A DNA stretch of 64,000 nucleotides from Oceanihabitans sp. 2_MG-2023 (GCF_030547245.1 NZ_JAUOQT010000002.1:124001-188000); one strand, 5' to 3'; counted from the first letter of the stretch, positions 33,362 to 42,313 are shown. The notes: a model not told the origin generated them from the letters alone. A program made the numbers and translations.

Positions 33362-34504
33362 TTATATTCTTGCTAATGCTTCTTCTAAATCTTCGGTAGA
33401 AGCACATAGGGAAAACCGAACATAGCCTTCTCCTTGTGTTCCAAAAATGGTTCCTGGAGCAATAAAAATGTGGTTTTCTTTTAATAGAACATCTATAAAT
33501 TCTTCCGATTTAAAATGTGGTGGTAATTTTGCCCAAACAAATAGCCCTGATGCTTCTTTATTATAAGTACAGTTTAATGCATCTGCTAGTTTCCAAACTA
33601 ATTTACGTCTTTGTTTATAGACGCTATTTAAACTCTTATACCACATATTTGAACAGTTTAAAGCTTCAATAGCTCCTTTTTGAATGCCATAAAACATTCC
33701 GGAATCCATATTACTTTTCACTTTTATTATTGCATCTATATGTTTTGCATTTCCTATAACCATTCCTACTCGCCAGCCTGCCATATTAAATGTTTTGCTT
33801 AGTGAATTAAGCTCTAAGCAAACATCTTTTGCTTTTCTAACTGTTAAAATACTAGTTGGTTTATCGTTTAAGATAAAACTGTATGGATTATCATTTACAA
33901 TTAAAATGTGATGCTTTCTGGCAAAGGCAATTACTTCTTCAAATAACTTTTCTGTAGCTTTTGTTCCTGTTGGCATATGTGGATAATTAAGCCACATGAT
34001 TTTCACTTTACTTAAATCTAATTTCTCTAAAGCTTTTAAATCTGGAAGCCAACCTTTACTTTCTTCTAAATTATAAAACACTGGTTTTGCACCAAGCAAT
34101 TTTGTAACCGAAGCATATGTTGGGTAACCAGGATTTGGAATAAGCACCTCGTCACCTTCATTTAAAAAAGCCATAGAAATATGCATGATACCTTCTTTGC
34201 TTCCCATTAATGGTAACACTTCTGTTGTTGGGCTAACATGTACTGCAAATTGTTCGCTATAAAACTGTGTAATTGCTTCTCGTAATTCTGGCAACCCTTG
34301 ATAACTTTGATATTTATGCGCACTTGCATCTTGAAAACTATTTGCGATTGCTGTAATCACTTTTGCTGGTGGCTGTAAATCTGGACTACCAATTCCTAAA
34401 TTAATAATTGGTTTTCCATTCGCTTTAAGCAAATTTACTTCACGTAATTTTCTAGAAAAATAATATTCTTCGACGGTATGTAATCTATCTGCAACCTGTA
34501 TCAT
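33362..34504 (-). CDS. PLP-dependent aminotransferase (aromatic/aspartate type)
   Basis: A 380-residue fold-type I class I/II aminotransferase. NLGIGSPDL, PNPGYPTY, MWLNYPHMPTGT, NDNPYSFI and the Schiff-base lysine region SLSKTFNMAGWRVG are visible. Set between prephenate dehydratase and prephenate dehydrogenase, it most likely transaminates phenylpyruvate and 4-hydroxyphenylpyruvate to Phe and Tyr. Many relatives act on several keto acids (LL-diaminopimelate and aspartate types are related), so the substrate comes from context. Overlaps the pheA stop by one base. Confidence 0.9.
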   Translation of the reverse strand: MIQVADRLHTVEEYYFSRKLREVNLLKANGKPIINLGIGSPDLQPPAKVITAIANSFQDASAHKYQSYQGLPELREAITQFYSEQFAVHVSPTTEVLPLMGSKEGIMHISMAFLNEGDEVLIPNPGYPTYASVTKLLGAKPVFYNLEESKGWLPDLKALEKLDLSKVKIMWLNYPHMPTGTKATEKLFEEVIAFARKHHILIVNDNPYSFILNDKPTSILTVRKAKDVCLELNSLSKTFNMAGWRVGMVIGNAKHIDAIIKVKSNMDSGMFYGIQKGAIEALNCSNMWYKSLNSVYKQRRKLVWKLADALNCTYNKEASGLFVWAKLPPHFKSEEFIDVLLKENHIFIAPGTIFGTQGEGYVRFSLCASTEDLEEALARI

Positions 34505-35331
34505 TATCGTTTTGCATTTTTATATTCGCCTAATATTTTAAAATCTTGCGCCATTATTTCTAGTATCGATTTTGCTTTTTTATAATCTTCATAAGCATTA
34601 AAAGTTACGTCAATAAAAAAGGCATATTTCCAAGGTGTTTCCATTTTTGGCAAGGACTGTATTTTAGTAAGATTCATTTTACAATCACTCATTACATTCA
34701 ATATTGCCGCTAAACTTCCTCTTTTGTGTTCTAATTCAAACTTAAGGGACGTTTTATTTATTTCGCTTTCTGGGAACTCGTGATTCTCGCGCTTTACAAT
34801 TACAAAACGGGTCTCATTATGTTTTATGGTTTGAATACTTTCTGCAAGTATTTCTAATTCAAAAATATCGGCTGCCAAAGCACTTGCAATTGCGCCTATA
34901 TTTTTTAAATTATTTTTTTGAATACGTTGTGCAACCTCAGCGGTATCCTTATCTTCTATGAGTTTAATGTGTGGATGTTTTTTAAAAAACTCCTTACATT
35001 GTAATAAAGCCATAGGATGTGAGTATACTTCTGTAATTTCGGCAATACTTTGATTTGGCAAAGCCATTAAATGATGTTGAATATCTAAATATTTTTCACC
35101 AACAATATGTAAATTATGATTATCAATTAATGCATAGTTTGGAATGATTGATCCTGCAATAGAATTCTCTAAAGCCATGATTACTGCATCTACTTTTTTA
35201 TCTAAGAGATTTTGTACCGTTGCATCAAAAGTTAAACACTCCTGTACTGCAACCTGTTCTCCAAAATATTGTTGAGAAACAATATGATGAAAAGAACCTC
35301 TTACTCCTTGAATTGCTACAGATTTAATCAT
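34504..35331 (-). CDS. pheA: Prephenate dehydratase
   Basis: A 275-residue enzyme making phenylpyruvate from prephenate. The catalytic domain (about 1-185) has GVRGSFHHIVSQQYFG, ALENSIAGSI, YSHPMALLQC and the NETRFVIV box with the catalytic Thr. A C-terminal ACT domain (about 195-270) follows, but the usual Phe-binding motifs GALV and ESRP read GSLA and QSLP, so feedback by Phe may be weak or altered. It is the first structural gene of a four-gene Phe/Tyr operon, 160 bp after an aromatic-rich leader peptide and an attenuator. Confidence 0.95.
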   Translation of the reverse strand: MIKSVAIQGVRGSFHHIVSQQYFGEQVAVQECLTFDATVQNLLDKKVDAVIMALENSIAGSIIPNYALIDNHNLHIVGEKYLDIQHHLMALPNQSIAEITEVYSHPMALLQCKEFFKKHPHIKLIEDKDTAEVAQRIQKNNLKNIGAIASALAADIFELEILAESIQTIKHNETRFVIVKRENHEFPESEINKTSLKFELEHKRGSLAAILNVMSDCKMNLTKIQSLPKMETPWKYAFFIDVTFNAYEDYKKAKSILEIMAQDFKILGEYKNAKR

Positions 35332-35419
35332 ATTTTATTTATTCGTATTTCTTTCTTCTAAAAAAATACCCCTATTTTATTAATGGATATTCCCTCTTTT
35401 TAAAAAAGGTAATACATAA

Positions 35420-35448
35420 AAAAAAGCCTCGATATTTCGAGACTTTTT
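35420..35448 (-). terminator. Attenuator terminator in the pheA leader
   Basis: In the minus-strand RNA, AAAAAGUCUCGA pairs with UCGAGGCUUUUU over a four-base loop: twelve pairs with one U-G wobble, followed by U residues. On the plus strand the same position is a C/A mismatch, so the hairpin is built for the minus transcript. No minus-strand gene ends here: the next gene upstream on that strand is absent (gldA runs the other way), so the hairpin lies inside the pheA leader, 89 bp before the pheA ATG. Confidence 0.88.
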
Positions 35449-35480
35449 GTTTAATTTATATTTAAAAATACATATACAAC

Positions 35481-35486
35481 GTCTCG
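35481..35486 (-). promoter_or_regulatory. Antiterminator arm of the pheA attenuator
   Basis: On the minus strand this reads CGAGAC, an exact complement to GUCUCG in the 5' arm of the terminator (35438-35443). A following UUGU can also pair with ACAA just before that arm. It lies 5 bases after the leader-peptide stop codon, where a ribosome that finishes the peptide would cover it and let the terminator form. A ribosome stalled on aromatic codons would leave it free to pair and open the terminator. Confidence 0.75.
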
Positions 35487-35491
35487 CTTCC

Positions 35492-35548
35492 TTACTTAAA
35501 AAAGAAATAAAACCAGTTATAAAATGTAAAATTTGTTTTCATGCTCAT
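35492..35548 (-). CDS. pheL: Aromatic-rich leader peptide of the pheA operon
   Basis: An 18-codon frame reading MSMKTNFTFYNWFYFFFK then TAA; the second Met (35542) is an alternative start. Nine of 18 residues are aromatic (six Phe, two Tyr, one Trp), with Trp-Phe-Tyr-Phe-Phe-Phe contiguous near the end. It is followed by an antiterminator arm and an intrinsic terminator, then pheA. This is the design of the enterobacterial pheL attenuator, though the sequence is unrelated to E. coli PheL. The name is used by analogy of function. Likely start-site: the promoter's expected transcription start lies only a few bases upstream. Expression has not been shown; the call rests on composition, position and the paired RNA structures. 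Confidence 0.82.
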   Translation of the reverse strand: MSMKTNFTFYNWFYFFFK

Positions 35549-35558
35549 TATTAGGTAG

Positions 35559-35587
35559 CTAAAGTAATTAATTATATGAATAAACAA
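35559..35587 (-). promoter_or_regulatory. Promoter of the pheA leader transcript
   Basis: On the minus strand a TTG (35585-35587) is followed after 18 bp by TACTTTAG (35559-35566), one mismatch from TAnnTTTG. Transcription would begin near 35552, a few bases before the leader-peptide ATG. Confidence 0.55.
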
Positions 35588-35671
35588 AATAGTTGAAATA
35601 CTTTTTTGCCTTTTACTTTTAATTTTTAAAGATTTAGTAGTTATTAATCTAATAAATTATATAATTACTAT

Positions 35672-35679
35672 TATTTTTG
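35672..35679 (+). promoter_or_regulatory. Promoter -7 element for gldA
   Basis: TATTTTTG, an exact TAnnTTTG match, 16 bp before the gldA ATG. No TTG lies at the expected -33 distance. Confidence 0.5.
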
Positions 35680-35695
35680 AAAAAACTATTTATTC

Positions 35696-36589
35696 ATGTC
35701 TATTGAAGTTACAAATATTTCTAAAGTATACGGAACACAAAAAGCGTTACACCAAATATCTTTTAAAGTGAATAAACCTGAAATTGTTGGTTTTTTAGGT
35801 CCTAATGGAGCAGGAAAATCTACGATGATGAAAATTTTAACCACGTATTTAGATGCCACTGAAGGTGTGGCTAAAGTAAATGGACATGATGTAAACACCA
35901 ACACCAAACAAGTACAACAAAGTGTTGGCTACTTACCAGAACACAACCCTTTATATTTAGAACAATACGTTAGAGAATATCTTTCTTTTAACGCACAAGT
36001 ATATGGAGTAACAAAAAGTAGAATTGAAGAAGTTATAACTCTTACTGGCTTAACTCCAGAAGCACATAAAACCATAGGGCAATTATCGAAAGGATATAGA
36101 CAGCGTGTTGGATTAGCAAACGCACTTTTACACAATCCCGATGTTTTAATTTTAGACGAACCTACTACGGGTTTAGACCCAAATCAATTAGTAGATATTA
36201 GAAATTTAATAAAAAGTATCGGTAAAGAAAAAACGGTATTTCTTTCTACACATATAATGCAAGAAGTAGAAGCTATGTGTGATCGAGTTATTATTATTAA
36301 TAAAGGAGAAATTGTAGCCAATAAAACACTAAAAGAACTTCGCGACGATAAAGAACAAGTCGTTATTGTAGCATTTGATTACAGAGTGGAAGATGCTTTT
36401 TTGCTAAAATTACCAAAAGTAAAACAGGTAAAAAACACCCATGATTTCACTTACGAAATCACTTTTGATACTGCTGAAGATATGCGTTCTCACGTATTCG
36501 ATTTTGCACATGATAATGAGTTGAAAATCCTACAACTGAATCAGAAAAACGCGAGTTTAGAGAGCCTGTTTCGAGAGTTGACTAGTTAG
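35696..36589 (+). CDS. gldA: Gliding motility-associated ABC transporter ATPase GldA
   Basis: A 297-residue ABC ATPase with Walker A GPNGAGKST (Lys41), signature LSKGYRQRVG, and Walker B LILDEPTTGLDP followed by an H-loop His in FLSTHIMQE. Length and sequence (MSIEVTNISKVYGTQKALHQISF) fit GldA, which acts with the membrane proteins GldF and GldG in an ABC transporter linked to gliding. gldFG are not in this window, as is usual for gldA. The C-terminal 70 residues are the accessory domain of the family. Alternative: a related ABC-2 type ATPase, less likely. Confidence 0.9.
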   Translation: MSIEVTNISKVYGTQKALHQISFKVNKPEIVGFLGPNGAGKSTMMKILTTYLDATEGVAKVNGHDVNTNTKQVQQSVGYLPEHNPLYLEQYVREYLSFNAQVYGVTKSRIEEVITLTGLTPEAHKTIGQLSKGYRQRVGLANALLHNPDVLILDEPTTGLDPNQLVDIRNLIKSIGKEKTVFLSTHIMQEVEAMCDRVIIINKGEIVANKTLKELRDDKEQVVIVAFDYRVEDAFLLKLPKVKQVKNTHDFTYEITFDTAEDMRSHVFDFAHDNELKILQLNQKNASLESLFRELTS

Positions 36590-36607
36590 TTTTTACACAT
36601 GTAACTA

Positions 36608-37354
36608 CTATCTAAAAATCAATCGTCCATTATAAAACTCCTCTACAGAAACAATTACTGGTTGGTTAAAAGAAATAACATCTCCTGTGCTTCTAATCTC
36701 ACCTGTAATGGATGCTTGCGGATTTACAAGAACATCATTAGTTCCTCGATGGTACACCTCAACATCTTGTGCTATTAAATCTTCACCTTGAAAACGTCCT
36801 GTTCCAGAGAAAAACCCAACATACAAATCTTGAGTTACACCCGTAATATAAAAGGAAGAAATATTATTTCCAACCACTCTTAAGCTTTGTGTATTTACTG
36901 TTAGTTTAAAATCGCCAACTGTAAAATTTTCTGAAGCACTAAAATCTTCAGAAAACAATCTTAAAGCAGTATAACTTAAAACACCATCACTAGAAATATC
37001 ATATTGTGTAGAGCTTCTAATTTCTGTTATATTTGGAGCTGTTACATATACTTTAGTTACTCCATAATCACGAACATAATTACAGGTATTTTTATCGGTA
37101 AGCTGCAACTCATTCGCTACCACTTTAGCTTCTACATCATTTAGTAAATTCTCACCAGTTTCAATTACTACTTTAAAATCTAGACCTTGTTTAAGTATAA
37201 GTTCTACATCTCTATTTACTAAGATTTTTTCAAACGAAGAAACCAACACTTCTTCTTGGACTACATTTCCTGACTTTTGAAAACAATCATTTGCATCTTC
37301 GCTATTACAAGAGAAAACCAATAATGTGATAAGTATATATAAGCAATTTTTCAT
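36608..37354 (-). CDS. Head GIN domain (DUF2807) lipoprotein
   Basis: A 248-residue probable lipoprotein with signal peptide and lipobox ending at Cys16 (MKNCLYILITLLVFSC). The body (from about residue 40) is a DUF2807 / head GIN domain, a right-handed repeat of short beta-strands (FEKILVNRDVELILKQG, VYVTAPNITEIRSSTQYDI). Function is unknown; members are often envelope-associated. The start at 37354 is preferred over an ATG seven codons upstream, since only this gives a proper lipoprotein signal. It begins 2 bp after the stop of the upstream PagL-like gene, so the two are one transcript. Confidence 0.85.
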   Translation of the reverse strand: MKNCLYILITLLVFSCNSEDANDCFQKSGNVVQEEVLVSSFEKILVNRDVELILKQGLDFKVVIETGENLLNDVEAKVVANELQLTDKNTCNYVRDYGVTKVYVTAPNITEIRSSTQYDISSDGVLSYTALRLFSEDFSASENFTVGDFKLTVNTQSLRVVGNNISSFYITGVTQDLYVGFFSGTGRFQGEDLIAQDVEVYHRGTNDVLVNPQASITGEIRSTGDVISFNQPVIVSVEEFYNGRLIFR

Positions 37355-37355
37355 A

Positions 37356-38450
37356 TTACAATCTAATTCCAACACCTAGTTCTACAGCTTCTGCTTTTGC
37401 TCCATGTGATTTTAAGGTTAATGCTGCAAACCATTTTTCGCCAAAATAACGTTTTAAACCAATTCGCAAATAGGTTCTTCCTTCAAAATCATAAGGATAG
37501 TACACATAATAACCAAACTGTGTTTCTAAAGACATTTTGTTAATAAACAACTCATGACCAGCAAAAACACCAACACGTTTGTAATCTGCTGTACCATCTT
37601 CGCCTTCTTCAGGAAAAGCAGCAGCTCTATATTTTATGTGTTCCTTTAAAAATGTAGAAAAGAAAACATCTGTTCCTAATTGAATGGCGCTTTTTCTGTT
37701 TAAACGTTTATCAGCATATGCCGAAATAATATAAAAAGGAAACTGTCCAGTTCCTACCACATCACTTTCGTTAACACCACTTCTAAAAACAAGATTATAT
37801 TTTATTGGTTGTTTAAATTTTTCTTTGATTATAGTATCGATGTATTTGGTAGCTTCTTCATCTATATTATAAGTAACACCAACATTAAGAGCAATGGTAT
37901 TTACACTTGCATTTGGCGCTTTTACATTGGCATTAGAATAATGAATTAATGAAACTCCTGCTTGTAAACCAAAACGATCGAAAATACGCTCTTTTTTATA
38001 GTTAAGCATCGCATAGGTACTACTTAAAATACTAGAACCAAAAGCTACATTTTTGTGGTTATCTACTTTATCATAAGGATTAGAGGTATACCCTAAACCC
38101 TGACCAATACGAAACATAAGGTTTCGTTTTAAAAAGTAAAAATTATAATGTGCATAAATAGAAATATTGTTACCAAGGACGCTATTTTTTAAATCTTGAT
38201 AAGCTAATGAAAATCCATAATCTGGATAATTATAACGTTGCTGCCAAGCCTCTTCCCCAAATGTTTTCTTATTCCAACTTACAATAAAACCTTCGGGATG
38301 TCCTTTTATTAAATGCGAAATATCGGTATTATGTAATGCTATATTTCCTGTAAAATAATTTACATCAAAATAGGTATCGGTATTCTTCTTTTCTTGCGAA
38401 AAAACACAAGCACAAAAAAGACAAAGAATGTAGGTTAATAAACGCTTCAT
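37356..38450 (-). CDS. PagL-like outer-membrane lipid A deacylase / acyloxyacyl hydrolase
   Basis: A 364-residue outer-membrane protein with a signal peptide (MKRLLTYILCLFCACVFSQ) and many amphipathic strands, ending in a typical barrel strand ELGVGIRL. The region SLIHYSNANVKAPNASV carries the His-x-Ser-Asn pattern of the PagL lipid A 3-O-deacylase active site. If active it would remove an acyl chain from lipid A. The protein is about twice the size of classical PagL, a form common in Bacteroidota. Activity is inferred from the motif. Confidence 0.72.
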   Translation of the reverse strand: MKRLLTYILCLFCACVFSQEKKNTDTYFDVNYFTGNIALHNTDISHLIKGHPEGFIVSWNKKTFGEEAWQQRYNYPDYGFSLAYQDLKNSVLGNNISIYAHYNFYFLKRNLMFRIGQGLGYTSNPYDKVDNHKNVAFGSSILSSTYAMLNYKKERIFDRFGLQAGVSLIHYSNANVKAPNASVNTIALNVGVTYNIDEEATKYIDTIIKEKFKQPIKYNLVFRSGVNESDVVGTGQFPFYIISAYADKRLNRKSAIQLGTDVFFSTFLKEHIKYRAAAFPEEGEDGTADYKRVGVFAGHELFINKMSLETQFGYYVYYPYDFEGRTYLRIGLKRYFGEKWFAALTLKSHGAKAEAVELGVGIRL

Positions 38451-38481
38451 TAAATTTAGTTAGAGCGTAAAAGTATAAAAA

Positions 38482-39435
38482 TTAAAATAAAGCCGAAGCA
38501 ATGGTTTTTATATTATCACTCTTTCCCATAGAATAAAAATGAAGCACAGGAACTCCAGCTTCTTGTAACTCTTTCGATTGCTGAATTGCCCACTCTACAC
38601 CGACTTGTCTAACTTGCTTATTATCTTTACAAGATTCTACCGATTGAATTAAATCTTCTGGTAGATCTATTTTAAAAACCTGTGGTAATAATTGCAGATG
38701 ACGTTTAACAGCAATTGGCTTTATCCCAGGAATAATTGGCACATTAATCCCTGCTTTTTTAGCAGCTTCTACAAACTGAAAATACTTCTCATTATCAAAA
38801 AACATTTGCGTCACCACATAATCTGCTCCAGCATCTACCTTTTCTTTTAGTCGTTTTAAATCGGTTTGCAAAGAAGGAGCTTCAATATGTTTTTCAGGGT
38901 AACCAGCAACACCAATACAAAAGTCTGATTTATCATCAACCTCCAAAACATCATGCAAATACTGACCACAATTTAAATTTTGAATTTGCGATACCAAATC
39001 TTTCGCATACATATGTCCACCTTTCGCAGCTTCAAAATATTTTTGGTGACTCATGGCATCTCCTCGCAAAGCCATCACGTTATTAATACCTAAATAGTGA
39101 CAATCTACCAACAAATATTCGGTTTCTTCTTTACTAAAACCACCACATAAAACATGCGGCACAGTATCTACATCGTATTTATGTTTAATTGCTGCACAAA
39201 TACCAACAGTACCAGGACGCATTCTAGTAATTTTTCGATCTAAAAGCCCTTGTTTTTCTATATAAATGTATTCTTCCCTAGAAGTAGTAACATCAATAAA
39301 AGGCGGATTAAACTCCATTAAAGGATCTATATTATCATACAAATCCTGAATGTTTTTTCCTTTTTTTGGCGGAATAATTTCGAACGAAAACAATGTTTTT
39401 CCGTTTGCATTTTTAATGTGTTCTGTTACTTTCAT
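38482..39435 (-). CDS. metF: Methylenetetrahydrofolate reductase
   Basis: A 317-residue flavoprotein TIM barrel that reduces 5,10-methylene-THF to 5-methyl-THF, the methyl donor for methionine synthase. FSFEIIPPKKGKN (catalytic Glu), VTTSREEYIYIEKQG, LRGDAMSHQ, GVAGYPEKHIEAP, DYVVTQMFFDN and PGIKPI are family marks. Last gene of the methionine run; it lies 202 bp past metH, and that gap carries two palindromic repeats and a copy of the dispersed element, so it may have separate expression control. Confidence 0.95.
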   Translation of the reverse strand: MKVTEHIKNANGKTLFSFEIIPPKKGKNIQDLYDNIDPLMEFNPPFIDVTTSREEYIYIEKQGLLDRKITRMRPGTVGICAAIKHKYDVDTVPHVLCGGFSKEETEYLLVDCHYLGINNVMALRGDAMSHQKYFEAAKGGHMYAKDLVSQIQNLNCGQYLHDVLEVDDKSDFCIGVAGYPEKHIEAPSLQTDLKRLKEKVDAGADYVVTQMFFDNEKYFQFVEAAKKAGINVPIIPGIKPIAVKRHLQLLPQVFKIDLPEDLIQSVESCKDNKQVRQVGVEWAIQQSKELQEAGVPVLHFYSMGKSDNIKTIASALF

Positions 39436-39440
39436 ACTAA

Positions 39441-39458
39441 TGCCTGTATAAACAGGTA
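39441..39458. repeat. Palindromic repeat, ATTCCTGC type, upstream of metF
   Basis: TGCCTGTATAAACAGGTA, followed by TCTCATTTA as in the copy at 30152. It begins 6 bp upstream of the metF start and is the inverted partner of 39616-39635. Confidence 0.5.
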
Positions 39459-39485
39459 TCTCATTTAATTATTATTTATTTTTTT

Positions 39486-39560
39486 GGCGTTACCACAAGG
39501 GTCGCGCTTTCGGCAGTCGCTCTTTGCAAGTAGCTCCAACAAAGCCTCAATCCCTAACGC
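39486..39560 (-). repeat. Dispersed intergenic element, copy 2 (short core)
   Basis: Read on the minus strand it starts GCGTTAGGGATTG, contains GAAAGCGCGAC, and ends GGTAACGCC; the outer GCGTTA and TAACGC are complementary, so the whole element can fold. The central hairpin is reduced to CTTTG..CAAAG. Same family as 26228-26316 and 62311-62418. Confidence 0.65.
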
Positions 39561-39615
39561 ATGTATTTGCTATGTTTTTGTTTTTTTTCAATATTTCATA
39601 AAAATTCGTTAGGAG

Positions 39616-39635
39616 ATTCCTGCCTACGCAGGAAT
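39616..39635. repeat. Palindromic repeat, ATTCCTGC type, next to the metH stop
   Basis: ATTCCTGCCTACGCAGGAAT, the best-conserved copy of the family, 2 bp from the metH stop codon. Confidence 0.65.
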
Positions 39636-39637
39636 TT

Positions 39638-42313
39638 TTAATCTGCTATATTTGGGTTCAACCATTTTTTAGCTTCCTCTAATGTTATATTTCTTCTTAT
39701 AGCATAATCTGCTACTTGGTCTTCAGTAATTTTTCCCAATCCGAAATAACGTGCTTCAGGGTTTCCAAAATAATAACCACTCACACTAGCTGCTGGCCAC
39801 ATGGCTAAACTCTCGGTAAGCTTTACACCTATTCTTTTCTCAACATCTAATACTTCCCAAATGGTATTTTTTTCTAGATGATCTGGACAAGCAGGATACC
39901 CAGGAGCTGGACGAATACCTTTATAGTTTTCTTTAATTAGATCTTGATTGCTAAGATTTTCACTTTGTGCATAACTCCAATAGTTGGTTCGTACTTCTTT
40001 ATGCAAATATTCGGCAAAAGCTTCTGCTAATCTATCTGCTAAAGCTTTTATCATAATCGAATTATAATCGTCATGTGCATCTTCAAATTGCTTTGCTAAT
40101 GCTGCTGTACCAAATCCAGTACTCACACAAAAAGCACCCATATAATCTTGTTTACCTGTTGTTTTAGGAGCAATAAAATCTGCCAAAGCAATATTTGGTT
40201 TCCCTGCTGCTTTTCTGGATTGCTGGCGTAGCGTTAGAAATTGCAAGCTTTCTTTTGGAGACACTTCCAGTTCTATATCATCATCATTCACCGTGTTTGC
40301 TGGAAACAATCCGAAAACGGCTTTCGCTTTTAAAAGCTTTTCATCCAATATGCGTTTTAATAATTCTTGTGCGTCTTTAAAAAGATCGGTTGCTTGTTCA
40401 CCAACCACTTCATCGGTTAAAATATCTGGATATTTACCATGCAAATCCCAACTTCTAAAAAATGGAGACCAATCGATATAAGCTTCTAATTTCGTAATAT
40501 CAAAATCTTGAAAATCTTGAATTCCTAATTGTTTCGGCTTTGTAATTTCAGAAGTATTCCAATCTATTGCAAACTTATTTTTTCTTGCATCTGCAATAGA
40601 AACATATTCTTTCTTCGCAGTACGGCTTAAAAACTGTTCGCGAAACTTATTATATTCTTCCCGAATTTGCTCTTTATATACTTTATTGTTTTTATTTAAT
40701 AACTCACCAACAACCGTTACTGCTCTGGAAGCATCATTAATATGCACCACGGTATTACTATAATTTGGTGCAATTTTCACCGAAGTATGCGCACGAGATG
40801 TAGTTGCGCCACCAATAATGATTGGAATGGTTACCTTTTTTTTCTCTAAAGATTTAGAAACATACACCATTTCATCTAGCGAAGGAGTAATTAATCCGCT
40901 TAGACCAATAATATCTACATTTTCTTCTATGGCAGTTTCTACAATTTTTTCTGGAGGTACCATGACTCCTAAATCTATAATTTCATAATTATTACAACCT
41001 AAAACCACACTCACAATATTTTTTCCAATATCGTGTACATCACCTTTTACTGTTGCCATTAAAATCTTACCTGCAAACTCTTGCTTTCCGTCTTTTTCTG
41101 CTTCAATAAACGGTTGTAAATAAGCAACCGCTTTTTTCATAACACGAGCAGATTTTACTACCTGTGGCAAGAACATTTTTCCGCTTCCAAATAAATCTCC
41201 TACTACATTCATACCAATCATTAAATGGCCTTCTATAACGTCAATTGGCTTAGGTGATGCTTGTCTAGCTTCTTCTATATCTTCAATAATAAAAGCATCT
41301 AAACCTTTTACTAATGCATGTGTAATTCTTTCTTGTAAAGGCTTATTTCTCCATTCTAAAACTTTGGTTACATCTTCTTTTTTATTTCCTTTTACGGTTT
41401 CTGCAAAATCTAATAACCGTTCGGTAGCATCGTCGCTTCTATCGAATAAAACATCTTCTACATGTTTTAATAAATCTTTATCAATTTCATCATAAACCTC
41501 TAACATTGTTGGATTAACGATACCTAGATTCATTCCGTGTTGAATAGCATGGTATAAAAAAGCAGCATTAATAGCTTCACGAACGGTATTATTTCCTCGA
41601 AACGAAAAAGACACATTGCTTACTCCTCCAGAAACATTTGCATAGGGAAGATTCTCGCGAATCCATTTGGTAGCTTTAAAGAAATCTAATGCGTTTAAAC
41701 GATGTTCATCCATTCCTGTTGCCACAGGAAAAATATTAGGATCGAAGATGATATCTTGCGGTGCAAAGCGAACAACCTCAACCAATATATCATAAGAACG
41801 TTTACAGATATCAATTCTTCGTTGGTAGGTATCTGCTTGACCAGTTTCATCAAATGCCATTACAATTACAGCAGCTCCATAACGTTTTACTAATTTTGCT
41901 TGGCGTATAAATTCGGCTTCCCCTTCTTTTAAACTTATAGAATTCACTACACATTTACCTTGAGCGACTTGTAGTCCAGCTTCAATAATTTCCCATTTGG
42001 AACTATCTATCATAATAGGTACTCGAGAAATATCTGGTTCGGAAGCAATGAGGTTTAAAAAGGTTGTCATGGCATACTTTCCATCTAGCATACCTTCGTC
42101 CATATTAACGTCAATAATTTGCGCGCCACCTTCAACTTGATCTCTAGCAACACTTAAAGCTTCTTCGTATTTCTCTTCTTTAATTAAACGAAGAAATTTT
42201 CTAGATCCAGTGACATTAGTTCTTTCCCCTACATTTACAAAGTTACTTTCTGGAGTAACCACTAAAGGCTCTAAACCTGAAAGCGTTAAATATTTATTTT
42301 TAGTTTTACTCAT
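39638..42313 (-). CDS. metH: Cobalamin-dependent methionine synthase, C-terminal part (pterin, B12 and activation domains)
   Basis: An 891-residue protein with three of the four MetH modules. These are the methyl-THF (pterin) binding barrel (about 15-290; [15 protein letters not shown]), the B12 region (cap about 310-400, then [15 protein letters not shown] with the cobalt-ligand His427), and the SAM-dependent reactivation domain (about 560-885; [12 protein letters not shown]). The homocysteine-binding module is a separate gene at 42594-43595. The split is typical of Bacteroidota. ATG overlaps the preceding stop by one base, so the set is coupled. The upstream SAM riboswitch at 43651-43762 should control it. 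Confidence 0.95.
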   Translation of the reverse strand: MSKTKNKYLTLSGLEPLVVTPESNFVNVGERTNVTGSRKFLRLIKEEKYEEALSVARDQVEGGAQIIDVNMDEGMLDGKYAMTTFLNLIASEPDISRVPIMIDSSKWEIIEAGLQVAQGKCVVNSISLKEGEAEFIRQAKLVKRYGAAVIVMAFDETGQADTYQRRIDICKRSYDILVEVVRFAPQDIIFDPNIFPVATGMDEHRLNALDFFKATKWIRENLPYANVSGGVSNVSFSFRGNNTVREAINAAFLYHAIQHGMNLGIVNPTMLEVYDEIDKDLLKHVEDVLFDRSDDATERLLDFAETVKGNKKEDVTKVLEWRNKPLQERITHALVKGLDAFIIEDIEEARQASPKPIDVIEGHLMIGMNVVGDLFGSGKMFLPQVVKSARVMKKAVAYLQPFIEAEKDGKQEFAGKILMATVKGDVHDIGKNIVSVVLGCNNYEIIDLGVMVPPEKIVETAIEENVDIIGLSGLITPSLDEMVYVSKSLEKKKVTIPIIIGGATTSRAHTSVKIAPNYSNTVVHINDASRAVTVVGELLNKNNKVYKEQIREEYNKFREQFLSRTAKKEYVSIADARKNKFAIDWNTSEITKPKQLGIQDFQDFDITKLEAYIDWSPFFRSWDLHGKYPDILTDEVVGEQATDLFKDAQELLKRILDEKLLKAKAVFGLFPANTVNDDDIELEVSPKESLQFLTLRQQSRKAAGKPNIALADFIAPKTTGKQDYMGAFCVSTGFGTAALAKQFEDAHDDYNSIMIKALADRLAEAFAEYLHKEVRTNYWSYAQSENLSNQDLIKENYKGIRPAPGYPACPDHLEKNTIWEVLDVEKRIGVKLTESLAMWPAASVSGYYFGNPEARYFGLGKITEDQVADYAIRRNITLEEAKKWLNPNIAD

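Larger units (their letters stand above)
35332..35695. other. Divergent intergenic region between pheA and gldA (364 bp)
   Basis: The left half is the pheA leader on the minus strand: promoter 35559-35587, leader peptide 35492-35548, antiterminator arm 35481-35486 and terminator 35420-35448. The right end carries the gldA promoter element 35672-35679. The stretch 35590-35670 is AT-rich with nothing recognised. Confidence 0.8.

Noticed and set aside
35420-35448. The hairpin as a plain terminator for a plus-strand gene or as a bidirectional terminator.
   Set aside because: No plus gene ends upstream (pheA is on minus and starts at 35331), and on plus the stem has a C/A mismatch, while on minus it is fully paired with a U run.
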